DNA of 64,000 bases from Martensiomyces pterosporus (taxonomy: Eukaryota; Kickxellomycota; Kickxellomycetes; Kickxellales; Kickxellaceae): assembly GCA_025201845.1 (NCBI GenBank), contig MU603955.1, positions 1 to 64,000 on the forward strand, read 5' to 3'. A program made the position numbers and the translations under genes. Shown piece after piece: positions 1 through 10,430 of the stretch. Positions within the stretch are counted from its first letter, which is position 1. Each line of letters begins with the position of its first letter. Below the pieces are notes generated by a model. That model searched no databases. It had not been told where the DNA came from and saw nothing but the letters and a program-made list of their open reading frames with translations.

Positions 1-1
1 C

Positions 2-97
2 GACCACGCAGAAGCGGTAGCCCAGGCCATCGACGCCATCTGGACCAGCTGCCTTGGCTACACCTCGCTCGTCAAACAGCACAGGAAATCGTCCTAA
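2..97 (+). CDS. 3' end of an unidentified gene
   Basis: An open frame enters from the left edge and stops at a TAA at 95-97, giving 31 residues (starting DHAEAVAQAIDAIW and ending KQHRKSS). Codon choice is GC-rich at third positions, like the recognised genes here. It sits on the same strand as, and about 310 bases upstream of, the N-myristoyltransferase gene. The fragment is too short to assign to a family, and it could be a chance open frame. Only the left flank would settle it. Confidence 0.45.
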   Translation, partial: DHAEAVAQAIDAIWTSCLGYTSLVKQHRKSS

Positions 98-405
98 ACC
101 TCTTGCTCTAGGGTAGAAATGCTGTGCCCCCTTTTTCCTGCAGGCAACAGCCGCAGTTTTTTTGAGCACAGGTAGTTTGAAGTGTGGGAGCAACCCACTC
201 AGCTCAAATGAGCACCGTTGCAGCAATTTTCACAGCGGCTCACATCCTTTTTCCTAACTCCCATTAGTCTTGGTTTTGAGTAGCAAAAACGGGCCAATAA
301 AATTCTTCTTCTTCTTTCCATCTGCTTTGCTTCTCATTTGCATTCGCATCTGCACTCAATCTCCCTATCGCCCGAAGGTTTAGCAGACATTAAAGAAGAG
401 AAGAG
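98..405. other. intergenic region, NMT1 5' flank
   Basis: About 310 bases without a gene. It holds an AATAAA-like stretch near 296-301 and a short CT-rich tract (ttcttcttctttcc) just before the NMT1 leader, as expected for a fungal promoter and 5' UTR. Nothing else stands out. Confidence 0.5.
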
Positions 406-1972
406 ATGGCCGATAACAACGCCGACAAGAGGGAGGTGCCAGCGACGGCACCCATTGACAACGCCAAGCTGCGTGAGCTTATCAGGCGCCTGGAGGCTCA
501 GTCGGTGGCTGACACGACTTTGACCAAGCTGGAGCGTGAGGAGGAAGAGGAGAAGAAGGCTGTGCACAAGTTCTGGAGCACCCAGCCGGTGCCAAAGGCC
601 ACCGAGGTTGTCAAGAAGGAAGGGCCCGTGCACCCGGCGCTGAAGCCAGAGCAGATCCCCAAGGACCCTTACCCGCTGCCCGACAGCATGGAGTGGTGCC
701 TTATTGATGTAGAAGTTGAGGAGCAGGTAAGCCACCCGCGATGCATGCACATGGCTGACTGCCGTTCCAATGCCACGAAGGCCGACTGCATGACAACCTA
801 ATGCCAGCCCTGTCTGAAGCGCTGTTTGAATTTAGATGAAGGAGCTGCATGATCTCCTGACCGAGAACTACGTCGAGGACACGGACTCGATGTTCCGCTT
901 CAACTACTCGCCAGACTTCCTCCGCTGGGCGCTTCTGCCTCCAGGACACCAGAAGGAGTGGCACGTTGGCGTCCGCGATTCCTCGTCCAAGGAGCTGGTG
1001 GCCTTCATCAGCGGCATCCCCGTTGACATTCTTGTGCGCGACAAGACGGTGACCATGGCCGAGATCAACTTCCTGTGCGTGAACAAGTCGCTCCGCAGCC
1101 AAAGGCTCGCCCCGCTGCTGATCCAGGAGGTCACAAGGCGCGTCCACCTGGTGGGCATCTTCCAGGCCGTGTACACAGCCGGACGCCTGCTGCCCAAGCC
1201 TGTGTCGACGTGCAGGTACTTCCACCGCTCGCTCAACCCGAAAAAGCTGATGGACACGGGGTTCTCGCAGAAGCTGGAGGGTCCGCAGCTGGCCAAGCTT
1301 GTTTCGCTGATGAAGCTGCCTCAGCTGACTGCCACCCCTGGCCTGCGTCCGATGCGCAAGGGCGATGTGTCCCAGGTGCGCAAGCTGCTGAATAGGTACC
1401 TGAAGAACAGGTGCGAGATTGTGCCGATTTTCCGCACCGATGCGGAGATTGCCCACTGGTTCTTGCCTCGCGACGGAGTCATCTGGTCCTACGTGGTCGA
1501 CGATGCCGAGCACCCGGGAAAGATCGCCGACTTCTTCTCGTTCTACTCGCTCCCCAGCTCCGTTCTTAGGGCTGGCAGCCACGGCAAAGGAAAGCGCAGC
1601 CTTGGCACGCCTGCCTTCTCGACCATTAACGCGGCCTACTGCTTCTACTACGGAACCAAGACGGACTACGAGGTATCGCTGACCGATGCGGAGAGGGAGT
1701 CGTGCGAGGGCCACCAAAAGAAGGAGAAGGCCCTGCTGAAGGAGAAGGAGAGCCTGTGCATCAAGAGCCGTCTTACGGGGCTGATGCAGGATGCGCTGAT
1801 CTTGGCGAAGGAGGCACAGTTCGATGTGTTCAACTGCCTGCACATGATGGACAACGCGATGTTTACTGAGGACCTGAGGTTTGGCCCTGGCGACGGATAC
1901 CTGCGCTACTACCTCTACAACTGGCTGGCACGCGGCGTCGAGCCCAACAAGGTCGGCCTGGTTATGCTCTAG
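406..1972 (+). CDS. NMT1: glycylpeptide N-tetradecanoyltransferase (N-myristoyltransferase)
   Basis: Transfers myristate from myristoyl-CoA to N-terminal glycines of cytosolic proteins such as Arf GTPases. Two coding exons, 406-726 and 836-1972, are joined in phase 0 across a 109-nt GT-AG intron (GTAAGC donor, TTTAG acceptor), giving 485 residues, a normal length for fungal NMT. Family blocks are easy to see: ENYVEDTDSMFRFNYS, the LRWALLPPG.HQKEWHVGVR region, FLCVNKSLRSQRLAPLLI around the acyl-CoA site, and GDGYLRYYLYNW near the end. The protein ends in VGLVML; in this family the C-terminal carboxylate acts as catalytic base. The start at 406 leaves a charged, lysine/glutamate-rich N-terminal tail, typical of eukaryotic NMTs. 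The whole fold is covered and no key block is missing. Confidence 0.96.
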
Positions 1973-2530
1973 GAGGAGTCGCCGTTGCAAGCGCCTGTTT
2001 GTGTGGCCTGAGAATAAACAGTGCGATGTCAGCATTCATGCAGTGCTTTCTTCATGCCTTATGCGAGATGATGCCTGCCCCGTCTTTTGGGTGGCGGCGT
2101 CAGTGAACGGAGTATCGATGCGAGGTCTATTTTTAGGCATAAAGGGGGCTGCTAGTTCTGGCCCCTGCTCGTTGGCTGCTGAGCTCATCTTGCCTCTGCT
2201 TTCGTCCGGTCCACCTCATTTGCACTCTCATTCGCCTCCTCCTCCCTCTCTTAATAAATACTCACACACACGCCGTAGTCCTAGTCCGCCAGCCCGCACA
2301 TACGCACGAATGGAATTCAATCGCTTGAGGTTCGTAGAATCATTTTGGCGCTAACAGCAAATTCCGCGCACTTGTCGGAAGTGAAACTGGCGCCAGGAGG
2401 ATGCTGCGTTGTTTGCCTGGGTGCTGCTACTGCCGCTACTACTCGGAGCCACACGGCTGCTAAATGGAAAGGGAATACACAGCGGACATCCGCTGTGGGC
2501 TGCTGCTGGCTATAACGCTGTAGGTCATCG
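1973..2530. other. intergenic region between NMT1 and the voltage-sensor gene
   Basis: About 560 bases. It contains the NMT1 3' signal and, near 2220-2260, a CT-rich tract followed by AATAAATACTC that may be core promoter of the next gene. A short open frame in the same frame as the next gene begins with an ATG at 2465 but is closed by a TAG just before 2531, so I did not extend that gene upstream. Nothing else is recognisable. Confidence 0.4.
2013..2018 (+). terminator. poly(A) signal-like AATAAA after NMT1
   Basis: A perfect AATAAA lies about 40 bases after the NMT1 stop codon, a suitable place for a polyadenylation signal. Inferred from sequence alone. Confidence 0.5.
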
Positions 2531-3298
2531 ATGCCGTTTGGCGGTCTGTCCAGGCAGGAAATTCTGCACGGAGCAGCCAACCGGCTTTTATACTCCCAGT
2601 TCTACACATTCTACTACATCGGGATGTTCATTCTGGGCCTGGTGTCCCTGATAACAGCATTCATCGAGTCGTGTCCCTCGCTGTTCTTCATCATTGTCGA
2701 GTCCCTGATGTGCGTCTGCATGATGCTGGAGATTGTGACGCGCGGAGTCGCCATGGGTCGGTCGTTCCTCACGTCGTGGTGGAACTACTTTGACATTGTC
2801 ATCGTGCTCCTATGCGGCATAACGCTGATTCTGCTGGCGCGCGGGTGCTCGGCAAGCTCCAACTCGGAGGAGCTCCTCAACACCATCATGCTGGTCATCC
2901 GGAATGCGGCGCAGGTGTTTAGGCTGTTTGCCACGCTGCGGAAGAACAGGAGGCAGCTGGATGCCAGAGGAATGAATGTTGACTTGGACAGGAACTCGGA
3001 CTTTTTGGGGATGATTAGCGACATGGATGGCTTGGTCGCAGACACAGAGGACGGGTACCATGTACCGGGGTCGCAGGGGGGCGGCACGGCTGTCGTTGGC
3101 GACGAGTTTAGGCTGTCGATTGACTCGATGGATGGCGACCACGCGAGGTTTGGATCTGGTGCGCCGCAGGACTACCACCAGCAGGGTACGTCGGGGATCC
3201 ACCGGACAGACAGCGTGTCGTCAGCTACATCGTCCATCTTCTCCAACCCCGAGCGGTTGGCTGGGCGGAGGAAGACCCCCGGCAACGGCGGACAATAG
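2531..3298 (+). CDS. voltage-sensor-domain-only membrane protein (ion-transport fold)
   Basis: A 255-residue single-exon protein with four predicted membrane helices: S1 about 24-46, S2 about 50-70, S3 about 83-103 and S4 about 117-141. The S2-S3 turn (MLEIVTRGVAMGRSFLTSWW then NYFDIV) has the acidic residues and Trp-Asp pattern typical of voltage-sensor domains in the ion-transport family. No pore helices or selectivity filter follow; the last 110 residues are acidic and Ser/Gly-rich. S4 is weak as a sensor: counting every third residue gives N, Q, R131, A, R137, R140. The S1 aspartate that defines Hv1 proton selectivity is not visible, so Hv1-type proton channel is only one possibility; a non-conducting sensor or regulatory subunit is another. 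The stop lies 150 bases from the convergent GPI10 gene. Confidence 0.75.
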   Translation: MPFGGLSRQEILHGAANRLLYSQFYTFYYIGMFILGLVSLITAFIESCPSLFFIIVESLMCVCMMLEIVTRGVAMGRSFLTSWWNYFDIVIVLLCGITLILLARGCSASSNSEELLNTIMLVIRNAAQVFRLFATLRKNRRQLDARGMNVDLDRNSDFLGMISDMDGLVADTEDGYHVPGSQGGGTAVVGDEFRLSIDSMDGDHARFGSGAPQDYHQQGTSGIHRTDSVSSATSSIFSNPERLAGRRKTPGNGGQ

Positions 3299-3448
3299 GC
3301 CGCTCGTGTCTAGCATCGCATTTCCCTCTTGCGTCATTGCCACTGCCATATAGATAAAAGGAAACAAAACAGATGCCATCTATTGCGCATTTACAGGCTC
3401 CGTCTATTGATAGCGAGAGCGGCTTTGCAAAGGAAAAGTAGTGTCCTG

Positions 3449-6122
3449 CTAGTCAGAAGCAGCCATGCAGTATACGAGCACATCTCCCTCGCGCCTCGAG
3501 TCGCCGGCAAAGTGTGTGTTGAAGAACCGAGCGCATTCGCCATAGCCGAGTGCCGCCAGGTGCCCGTGGATTCTGTCAGCCATGCATTCGTAGAGCACCA
3601 GGTGGCTGGGCCTTGGCCGCGGGCTTCCAGGCAGCGGATGAGCGTTGCCCAGGTGTCTCTTTTGGGAGCCAGCAGCTGGCGGGTCGCTGTGTACAAATAT
3701 GGTGTCAAGGAAGGCGTCCGGGTTCTGCTCAAACTCGTCTGCCTCCCAGTAGTGCGTGGGCAGTCTCGATTTTTCTAGGGGCGGCTCGCAGGTGAGGAAC
3801 CACATCGCAATGTCCTTGTGCAAGTGGCTGTAGAAGGGCGTCGAGTGGCACGGCATTAAGAAGCCGATGCTCTTGACCTCGCCGCTGACTGCTCTTTGGC
3901 GCAAGTGAGCCATCACATCCACGACGCCGCGCTGGTGCACTAGATCGAGGTACAGAGCCGCCGGAACATTGGTCACCAGCAGATACACGATTACGTTCCG
4001 CAGTGTGAGCCAGCGGCTGGTGCTGACTGCGGCAGCGTGTCTCTTGCTGGTCGTCTTTGAATCCGGCGAAGCTGCTGCTGACGTGAGCAGTGGGCCGACT
4101 ATTGACTGAATAGACACCGCGCTGTAGGTGAATCCAATGGGTAGCAGTGGATACAGGAAGCGGTACTCCATATGGCCAACGAGCGAAAAGACAACCGACG
4201 CTGCGACAGCAACAGCTGCAGGGTCCAGCGACATGCAGTGGTCGCGGTAAGAAACGTAGATGCCATGGAAGACAAACGGCAGCATCGAGGTGAACAGGGT
4301 GGGGATGCTGACAAACAGGTGGTAAAACGGCGACGACTCGCCAAACCACGTCGCCAAACCCTCGCCCACATTGAACACATAGAAGTTGTACGGCGGAAAC
4401 ACCCACTCGCCATACCAGATCCGGTCGATCGAGAGCATGATTAGTAGGGCTGCGGCTCCGATAAGAAGCGCTGTTCTGATGATGTAAGCGGTTCGAGCAA
4501 CGCGGTGTGTGCGTGGCTGCCGCAAAAGGAGCACAATGCCGGCGCAGAGCCACAAAGCGCCGCTGGTCGGGCGTATGATGCAGCTGGATGCAGCCAATGC
4601 CAGGGCAGCGGGGAGCGATGAGCCCGTGGCGATTGTGCTGCTGCTCTGTGCCACACGGTCTGCCCGGCTGCCTGATCGGCGCCACGGCCAAAAGACAAAC
4701 GCGGCGGCAGTGAGTGCCGTCTCAGCCGAGTTGACTAGTGGGCGCACAATGCCGCTGGCCATTGTCCACGAGACAAGCGAGCACACGAGCTACACATACA
4801 CACAATGCTGGCGAGCAAACATAATTAGAGCGAACGGCAAGGCAAGAAAGCGGGAGAGGGCATGCACTGAAAATTACAGCTACCTTGTCCCAGAGGGGCG
4901 ATGACATTGCATATGCCGTGTTTATAAATGGCAGCGGTCACGGCAGCTGGTACTTACAGCCCATGGGGCCACTTGGCAGCCCGCGATTCGCTTGGCAAAG
5001 TGGTATGTTGCGTAGTCAACTGCGGCGGCGGTGAGTGCAACGAGGGCATACGGCGCAGCAAGCTACACATGCCAGCAAAGGACCAAGTGATCAGTATGAG
5101 AACAGCCTGGTGTGCCAGCCAAAAAAAGCACGCCGGTCTGGCGAGTTCAGCAGCATTGGCGCATGAGTGGGGCAAGCAAATACAAATCGGATGCATCCTG
5201 TAAAGGCGGCGAGTGGCCAGGGGCTTCCTTGGGGCTATGCATGCTGGAGTATTTGGACACATGACGCGCATTTGCAAAGAGCGGCGGAGATCATCGATTT
5301 CAGGTCATTCCACCCGTTGCGCACACACGCAGAGAGCAGCATGATTAATTTACGCGAAAGCGAGGAGGGAGCCTCGGTTTACCCACCACGGCAGGGCGCG
5401 AAAGTCGGCTTTTTCGCTGGCTGGGGTGGCCCATGCCAATAAATACACTGTGCACTGATGCATCGTAATAAAGCAAGGTGTCGCATGCCAGCACAGTAAA
5501 GCACACGTGCCACCCACTTCCACTCCCTGCTCATATCCGGGTGTAGCCGCAGCTATAGCACCTCTCCGCCAAGAAAGCGCACACTGGCATTGCAAAGCCG
5601 TAGTCGCCTGGCAGCAGCAGTCACCAGAGGCAGCTGGAGGCAAACGCGTGCGGCGTGATAAACGCACGACCAACCCGCCCACAGCCCCAGTGCCAGGTGG
5701 GGCCACATGCGTGCGCTTGGGGGAGAGGGGGATCCGGGTGCAATTGCTCCCTGGCCTGGCCGCCAGCACTGCGTCTGCGTGCTCCATAGCATGCGTGCAC
5801 TTACAATGAGAAACGTGTCGTCCAGGCGCAACCAGCCAAGAGCCCGATACACTGCGGCAAACATCATCGGGTGCGCAAACCCGCGGAGCGCGTAGTGCCA
5901 CTCCCACGTGGCGAACCCGTAGCCGAAGGCTGAGCGGTGCGCGACTTCAAGTGACTGCCACGTTTCGTCCGGGTGGATATACGTCTGAACCAAAAATACA
6001 TTGGCCAGGCGGAACGCCAGCAGCGACACGAACAGGTGGCGGCGGAGGAGCAGAAGGCAGCAGCTGCCCTCGCTGGCGCGGTTGTGTGGCGACGGGCTGC
6101 CGTCGCGTGTCCTCCTGCTCAT
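3449..6122 (-). CDS. GPI10: GPI mannosyltransferase 3 (PIG-B/Gpi10)
   Basis: Adds the third mannose to the GPI-anchor precursor in the ER lumen, using dolichol-phosphate mannose (family GT22). I assemble three coding exons on the minus strand: 6122-5805, 5062-4958 and 4789-3449, all joined in phase 0 by GT-AG introns of 742 and 168 nt. The product is 587 residues, normal for PIG-B. Exon 1 carries LVQTYIHPDETWQSLEVAH, with the GT22 HPDE motif in the first luminal loop, and FGYGFATWEW. The 35-residue middle exon (LAAPYALVALTAAAVDYATY) restores a missing membrane segment. Exon 3 contains NSAETALTAAAFVFWP, MLSIDRIWYGEWVFPPYNF, MEYRFLYPLLPI, DLVHQRGVVDVMAHLR and GFLMPCHSTPFYSHLH, all diagnostic for PIG-B. 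It is convergent with the upstream plus-strand gene. Confidence 0.93.
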
Positions 6123-7969
6123 AGTTCAACAGCAGACTGGTGCTCTTGCGCAGATAAAGAAAGGCCCTCTGCAGTTCCCCTTCGTGCCCCCAAATGGCTC
6201 CGGCGTGTGCGCGCAATGAAGAGACGTGGAATTAAGGAGAAGGGCGCATGCCAATGAGCTGAAGGAGAGACAAGGAGCAAAGGGGCGGCAGGTGGGGGCG
6301 TGGTTTGCGCCCTGGCGCCTCTGCCGTGCGGCCCAGACCGCCACGGCAGCATGCACACAGCGCGTCTATTATTCGATTCATGCTCTGATTTTCATTGCGG
6401 CTGCTGATGTGGATCCAGCACAGCAGACGCAGGCGAGAAGGACAGGCGAATGCCCTGGCGGCAGTGGGCAGTAGCCGGCGACGGACGGCATGAGCGGCAG
6501 CTGAAGCGGGTGGGGGTGGGAGGAGTGGGGGCAAGTTGCAACCACAATCAAAAACCACCCCCAACAAATGTGTGGTCACGGGGCTACGTAGAGAATGAGC
6601 GCCCAACAAAGGCAGGTGAGCCTGTTGTATGCGCGTCACCACCCCTGCCGTGCGCTGCCTTGCCAGGCCTGTGTGTCGGCTGGGAGATCTCTGCCCAGTC
6701 CTTTAAATCGCTGCTGCTCGCCCTCCCCCGCGGGGGTGCCGGCGCAAAAAGAACACCTCCTGTATCCAAAAGCCTGCTGCTTTCTTCCTTCACCCCCCGC
6801 CACACAATTGCTCACACCCACATTCAACGCTTTTGTCCGCTCGCGCCTCGACTTTATTTGCATACTACTGCTGCTGCTGCTGTTGCTGGTCAATTCGCCC
6901 TCTGCGACGCAACCCCTCCACAAAGGTTCGTATTTGCTCTGTTGCGCCGCATACACACACGGCCTCGCTCTGCATGCTGGCCTTCTGCTATGCGCTGTGC
7001 ACGGACATGTAGAGGCGCTGGCTGCTACGGCTGCTACTGCTCCCTTGTCTGCACCCCAGGCCCCATGTCTCCCCTGGGCTGTGCGATGCAGCAGCGCTTT
7101 GCTGCCCGCGTGCCCGGCATGGCATGGCATGGCAGCAAGCGGGCGCATCTGTCCACAGCCCCCTGGCATATGCCAATACACCGCCGGTCGGCGGATGCTC
7201 GCGCGCTCTGCTCCAGCCCAATTCCAGCCCTGCCTCAACCACCCCGTCTGCTTGTCCATTGCGCTGATTGATGTTTGGCGCTCATGCCAGCAGAGCCGAT
7301 TTATTTACTTGATTCAGCCCTGGAAAACGTTTTCTGCACCAAACGACGAGAGGCAGCAGGCAAATCGGCACAGGAAAAGCAGGAGGAGACGCAGTGGTAC
7401 CTGCCGCGATCAGCAGAACCCCCTCTCTGCCGCTGTCTTTGCTCGCTGGGCAGAGGAGCAAAAGGCTGCAGCGTGGGGCGCGCAGGGCAGGTGTGGGTGT
7501 GGTCTGTCTACCACACCGTTGGTCTAGGCACCCAATCCTCCCTGCTGACAGCTCGCCAGGCATCACGCGTGTGCGTGTATGCCCAGCACTGTCCGCGTAG
7601 CCTTTCTCTGCCCCCACCAGGCCCCTTGTGCCCGCGCACAGCTTGCTGCCGAATGGTGTGGTTTGTGGCGGGAGGAGCTGGGCGACGGCACCCGTCCACT
7701 CACGCACCTCCCCACTGCCTACTTTCCGTTCCCCTCCCCTACTCTTAACGCGATTGTACTGTACGAAGCCTACTGACTTTTTTTCTGCTTTCTCGCCTAT
7801 TTTCCTTTTCTACCGCCTACCTGCAATTAGCAATTATACCACGCCGCCCAGGTCTGTTTTTTCTTCTTCAGCTACACACGACCTTTCTGTCGCCTTTTAA
7901 AGAGAGAGCACGCACGCAAGCACCTCTTTTCTTTTGGAAACACGCCAACCCGCTTTTTCGCTGCCCAAA
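6123..7969. other. intergenic region between divergent GPI10 and GSK3
   Basis: About 1.85 kb. Both flanking genes read away from it, so it should hold two promoters and probably a long GSK3 leader. Open frames of up to about 310 codons exist here, but their products are unbalanced in composition and resemble no family I know. A (GGCAT)n stretch lies near 7118-7134. Pyrimidine-rich tracts near 6780-6900 and 7730-7900 look like fungal leader sequence or UTR intron ends. No RNA gene was recognised. Confidence 0.4.
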
Positions 7970-9847
7970 ATGAACGGATTAAAGATGCTAGGTACGTTAC
8001 ATTCTTTCCGCAACTCGAGCAGGTTGTACCGCGTAGGCAGCAGGCGCACGAAATTACCAACGCCCTCTCTTCCAAATGCCCGCTACCACCTTTGTAGGCG
8101 ATTTGGACCCTCGCAAAGTCAACAGAGGAATGGCCCATGACGCCCGAACCGGCGAAGAAACCGAGATCGTCTACACGAATTGCAAGGTTGTTGGCAATGG
8201 CTCCTTTGGCGTGGTGTTCCAAGCAGAGCTCGTCCCCAGCGGCGAGCAGGTCGCCATCAAGAAGGTCCTTCAGGACAAGCGCTTCAAGGTAACGTCCCAA
8301 AAGCATAGGCCTATACACAGGTGCGCCGGCTTGTGCATGTAGCCGTGACGCACTATGGCTCTCTTCTTGATGCGATGCATGCACGCTTTACCTCTCTGCT
8401 CCCCTGGGAGATTAAAGGATTGCCGTCGAAGCTTCTCCAAACACACCCTACACCCTCTGCCCTTCTGTGCGCCTGCCTCCTGCACATGTACCCTACCACA
8501 CACAAGCCGTGTATCCCAAGGGAGACGCTGTGTCTCTCCCCCTTCCTTCCACATGCCATCCCGCTTTGCGACTGCGGGGCTTGTCATCCAGCCTGCGCGG
8601 TGCTGACTGGCAATCTGCGGCCCTGGTGATTATGTGGATGATGCGCGAATGAGCCAGTTTTGCTCCCGCGTGCTGTATTGTCCATATGCGTATATTGCGC
8701 TTCCCCCTGTCCCTCAGCTCGCATCAGCCAACAAATGCGCCGAACTAGCACAGCCGCGCTCACGCTATTGCTGACCGTAACGCCTCCTGCTGCTTGCCTC
8801 GGCAGCCAGCACTTGCCGCACACAGGCCCACACACATGCACCAGCGGCTAAGCAATTTTATGTGGCCTCTGGTCTTCACCTGCTGTGTTTTGTTTGTAGA
8901 ATCGCGAGCTTGCCGTTATGCGGAGCGTATTCCATAGAAACGTCGTTGGTCTGAGGTACTTTTTCTACTCCCAGGGCGACAAGGACGACATCTACCTGAA
9001 CCTTGTTCTCGAATACGTCCCAGAGACCATCTACCGCGTAACACGGCAGTACGCCAAGCTCAAGCAGTTTGTCCCGATGCTCTACGTAAAGCTGTTCATG
9101 TACCAGCTGTTCCGGTCGCTGAACTACATCCACTCGCTTGGCATCTGCCACCGTGATATCAAGCCGCAGAACCTGTTGGTCAGCTCGGCGACAGGCGTGC
9201 TGAAGCTGTGCGACTTTGGCAGCGCAAAGACCCTAATCGCCGGAGAGCCCAACGTGTCGTACATTTGCTCGCGCTACTACCGTGCACCCGAGCTCATCTT
9301 CGGCGCCACAAATTACACAGGCAGAATCGACATTTGGTCGGCGGGCTGCGTGATGGCTGAGCTCATGCTGGGCCAGCCCCTGTTCCCCGGAGAGTCTGGA
9401 ATCGACCAGCTCGTGGAGATCATCAAGGTCCTTGGAACGCCCACAAAGGAGCAGATCCGCACAATGAACCCCAACTACATGGACCACCGCTTCCCGCAGA
9501 TCAAGCCCCACCCGTTCTCGCGCATCTTCCGCAACCGCGCGTCGCCCGAGGCCATCGATCTGATCACAAGGCTCCTGGACTACACGCCTACAAAGCGACT
9601 GAGCTCGATCCAGGCCATGGTCCACCCGTTCTTCGACGAGCTCCGTGACCCCAACACCAGGATGCCCAACGGACAGGTCCTGCCGGAGCTCTTTGACTTT
9701 ACTGTGGATGAGCTTTCAGTCGACCCCGGTCTGATCCCGCAGCTCGTCCCTGCCCACCGGATCGACGACCTCAAAGCGAATGGCGTCGACGTCACAAACT
9801 TTGTCCCCAAGCCCATGCCGAATCCGCTCCCGCTTGCGCTGCAGTGA
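7970..9847 (+). CDS. GSK3: glycogen synthase kinase-3 family Ser/Thr kinase
   Basis: A 386-residue kinase encoded by exons 7970-7991 (22 nt), 8098-8288 and 8900-9847, with GT-AG introns of 106 and 611 nt. Kinase landmarks are complete: glycine loop [16 protein letters not shown] with the ATP lysine at about residue 62, HRDIKPQN with catalytic D157, DFG at D176, and the activation loop [14 protein letters not shown] with Y192 in place of the GSK3 regulatory tyrosine. The stretch QDKRFKNREL, spanning the second intron, supplies the arginine of the primed-phosphate pocket and is a GSK3 signature. Catalytic-domain length and C-lobe ([14 protein letters not shown] region, [14 protein letters not shown]) fit GSK3 rather than CDK or MAPK. 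An alternative start is an ATG at 8076 ([14 protein letters not shown]), which removes exon 1; I prefer 7970 because the junction is clean and the 8076 ATG overlaps a good acceptor. Confidence 0.95.
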
Positions 9848-10143
9848 GCGGCGCGGAGGCCAGCGCAGGGTTTGGAGTGTTTTTGTAGTTGCGGGTTGTT
9901 TATTTCTATATTCTCGCCTCCCTTCTGACGTCCATGTTCGACTGAGCAGTTGTTTTCTATAGCGTGCAGCTACGCACACACCCACTCTCCTGCCTCCCCT
10001 ACTCACCCCCCCCCCCTCATTGCTCTTTTGCTGCCCTTTCTTGTTTCTCCTTCTATTCTACTAGTCTTTTATTTTCCACTCCACTCTACCTTTGTCTTTC
10101 TTTTCTCTCATCCACTTATCGGTGCCTCTTATATTACACTACG

Positions 10144-10317
10144 ATGGTCCAAAGCGAGCGCCACAGCTGCTGCTGCTCCAAAGGCGGCCTTGATGGCCCC
10201 TGCTGCAGCGGCGCAGTGCGCTCAGGATCTGCTCTATCTGGATTAGGATGTAATTACCAGTATTTGATCAATACATTTATTTCACAAATATGCACCTCCA
10301 GCTGCTTTTTTTTTTAA
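10144..10317 (+). CDS. possible short Cys-rich ORF, function unknown
   Basis: A 57-codon frame begins at an ATG directly after a classical CT-rich fungal leader. The predicted peptide starts MVQSERHSCCCSKGG and has clustered cysteines (CCC, then CC), but it ends in TSSCFFF encoded by a poly-T run, which argues against a real C terminus. Another frame over the same bases ends AQCAQDLLYLD and is as plausible. The cysteine spacing does not match a metallothionein that I recognise. I report it as tentative only; it may be leader sequence or the end of an unrecognised spliced gene. Confidence 0.2.
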   Translation: MVQSERHSCCCSKGGLDGPCCSGAVRSGSALSGLGCNYQYLINTFISQICTSSCFFF

Positions 10318-10327
10318 GAGCTGGAGG
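10295..10327. other. hairpin: 9-bp perfect inverted repeat around a T-run
   Basis: CCTCCAGCT at 10295-10303 is the exact reverse complement of AGCTGGAGG at 10319-10327, with a 15-base loop of GC, ten T and AAG. Two more outer pairs are possible (10292/10330 and 10293/10329). It lies between two plus-strand genes, so it may be a 3' end element or chance. Confidence 0.5.
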
Positions 10328-10430
10328 CGCACCCCTCTTTGCTCTGCTTGGAATGCACCTTGTCGCCACCATATTGCTCTCGTTCACCGTCTCATTTAGG
10401 TACAGCACAGCACACGTCTAACGCAAAAGG

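Larger units (their letters stand above)
9848..10430. other. intergenic region between GSK3 and the CCDC137-like gene
   Basis: About 580 bases. It contains a run of eleven C residues (10006-10016), a long pyrimidine-rich tract to about 10130, a short Cys-rich open frame (listed separately) and a hairpin at 10295-10327. The pyrimidine tract followed by TTATATTACACTACG looks like a promoter and leader for a transcript starting near 10140. Confidence 0.4.

Noticed and set aside
701..2035. 444-codon open frame on the minus strand over NMT1
   Set aside because: It is the antisense shadow of the N-myristoyltransferase exons; the product has no family features and the plus strand is certain.
6595..7527. 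310-codon plus-strand frame between GPI10 and GSK3
   Set aside because: Low-complexity product with many Cys, Pro and Leu runs, no ordered segment and no known family; more likely promoter and leader DNA.
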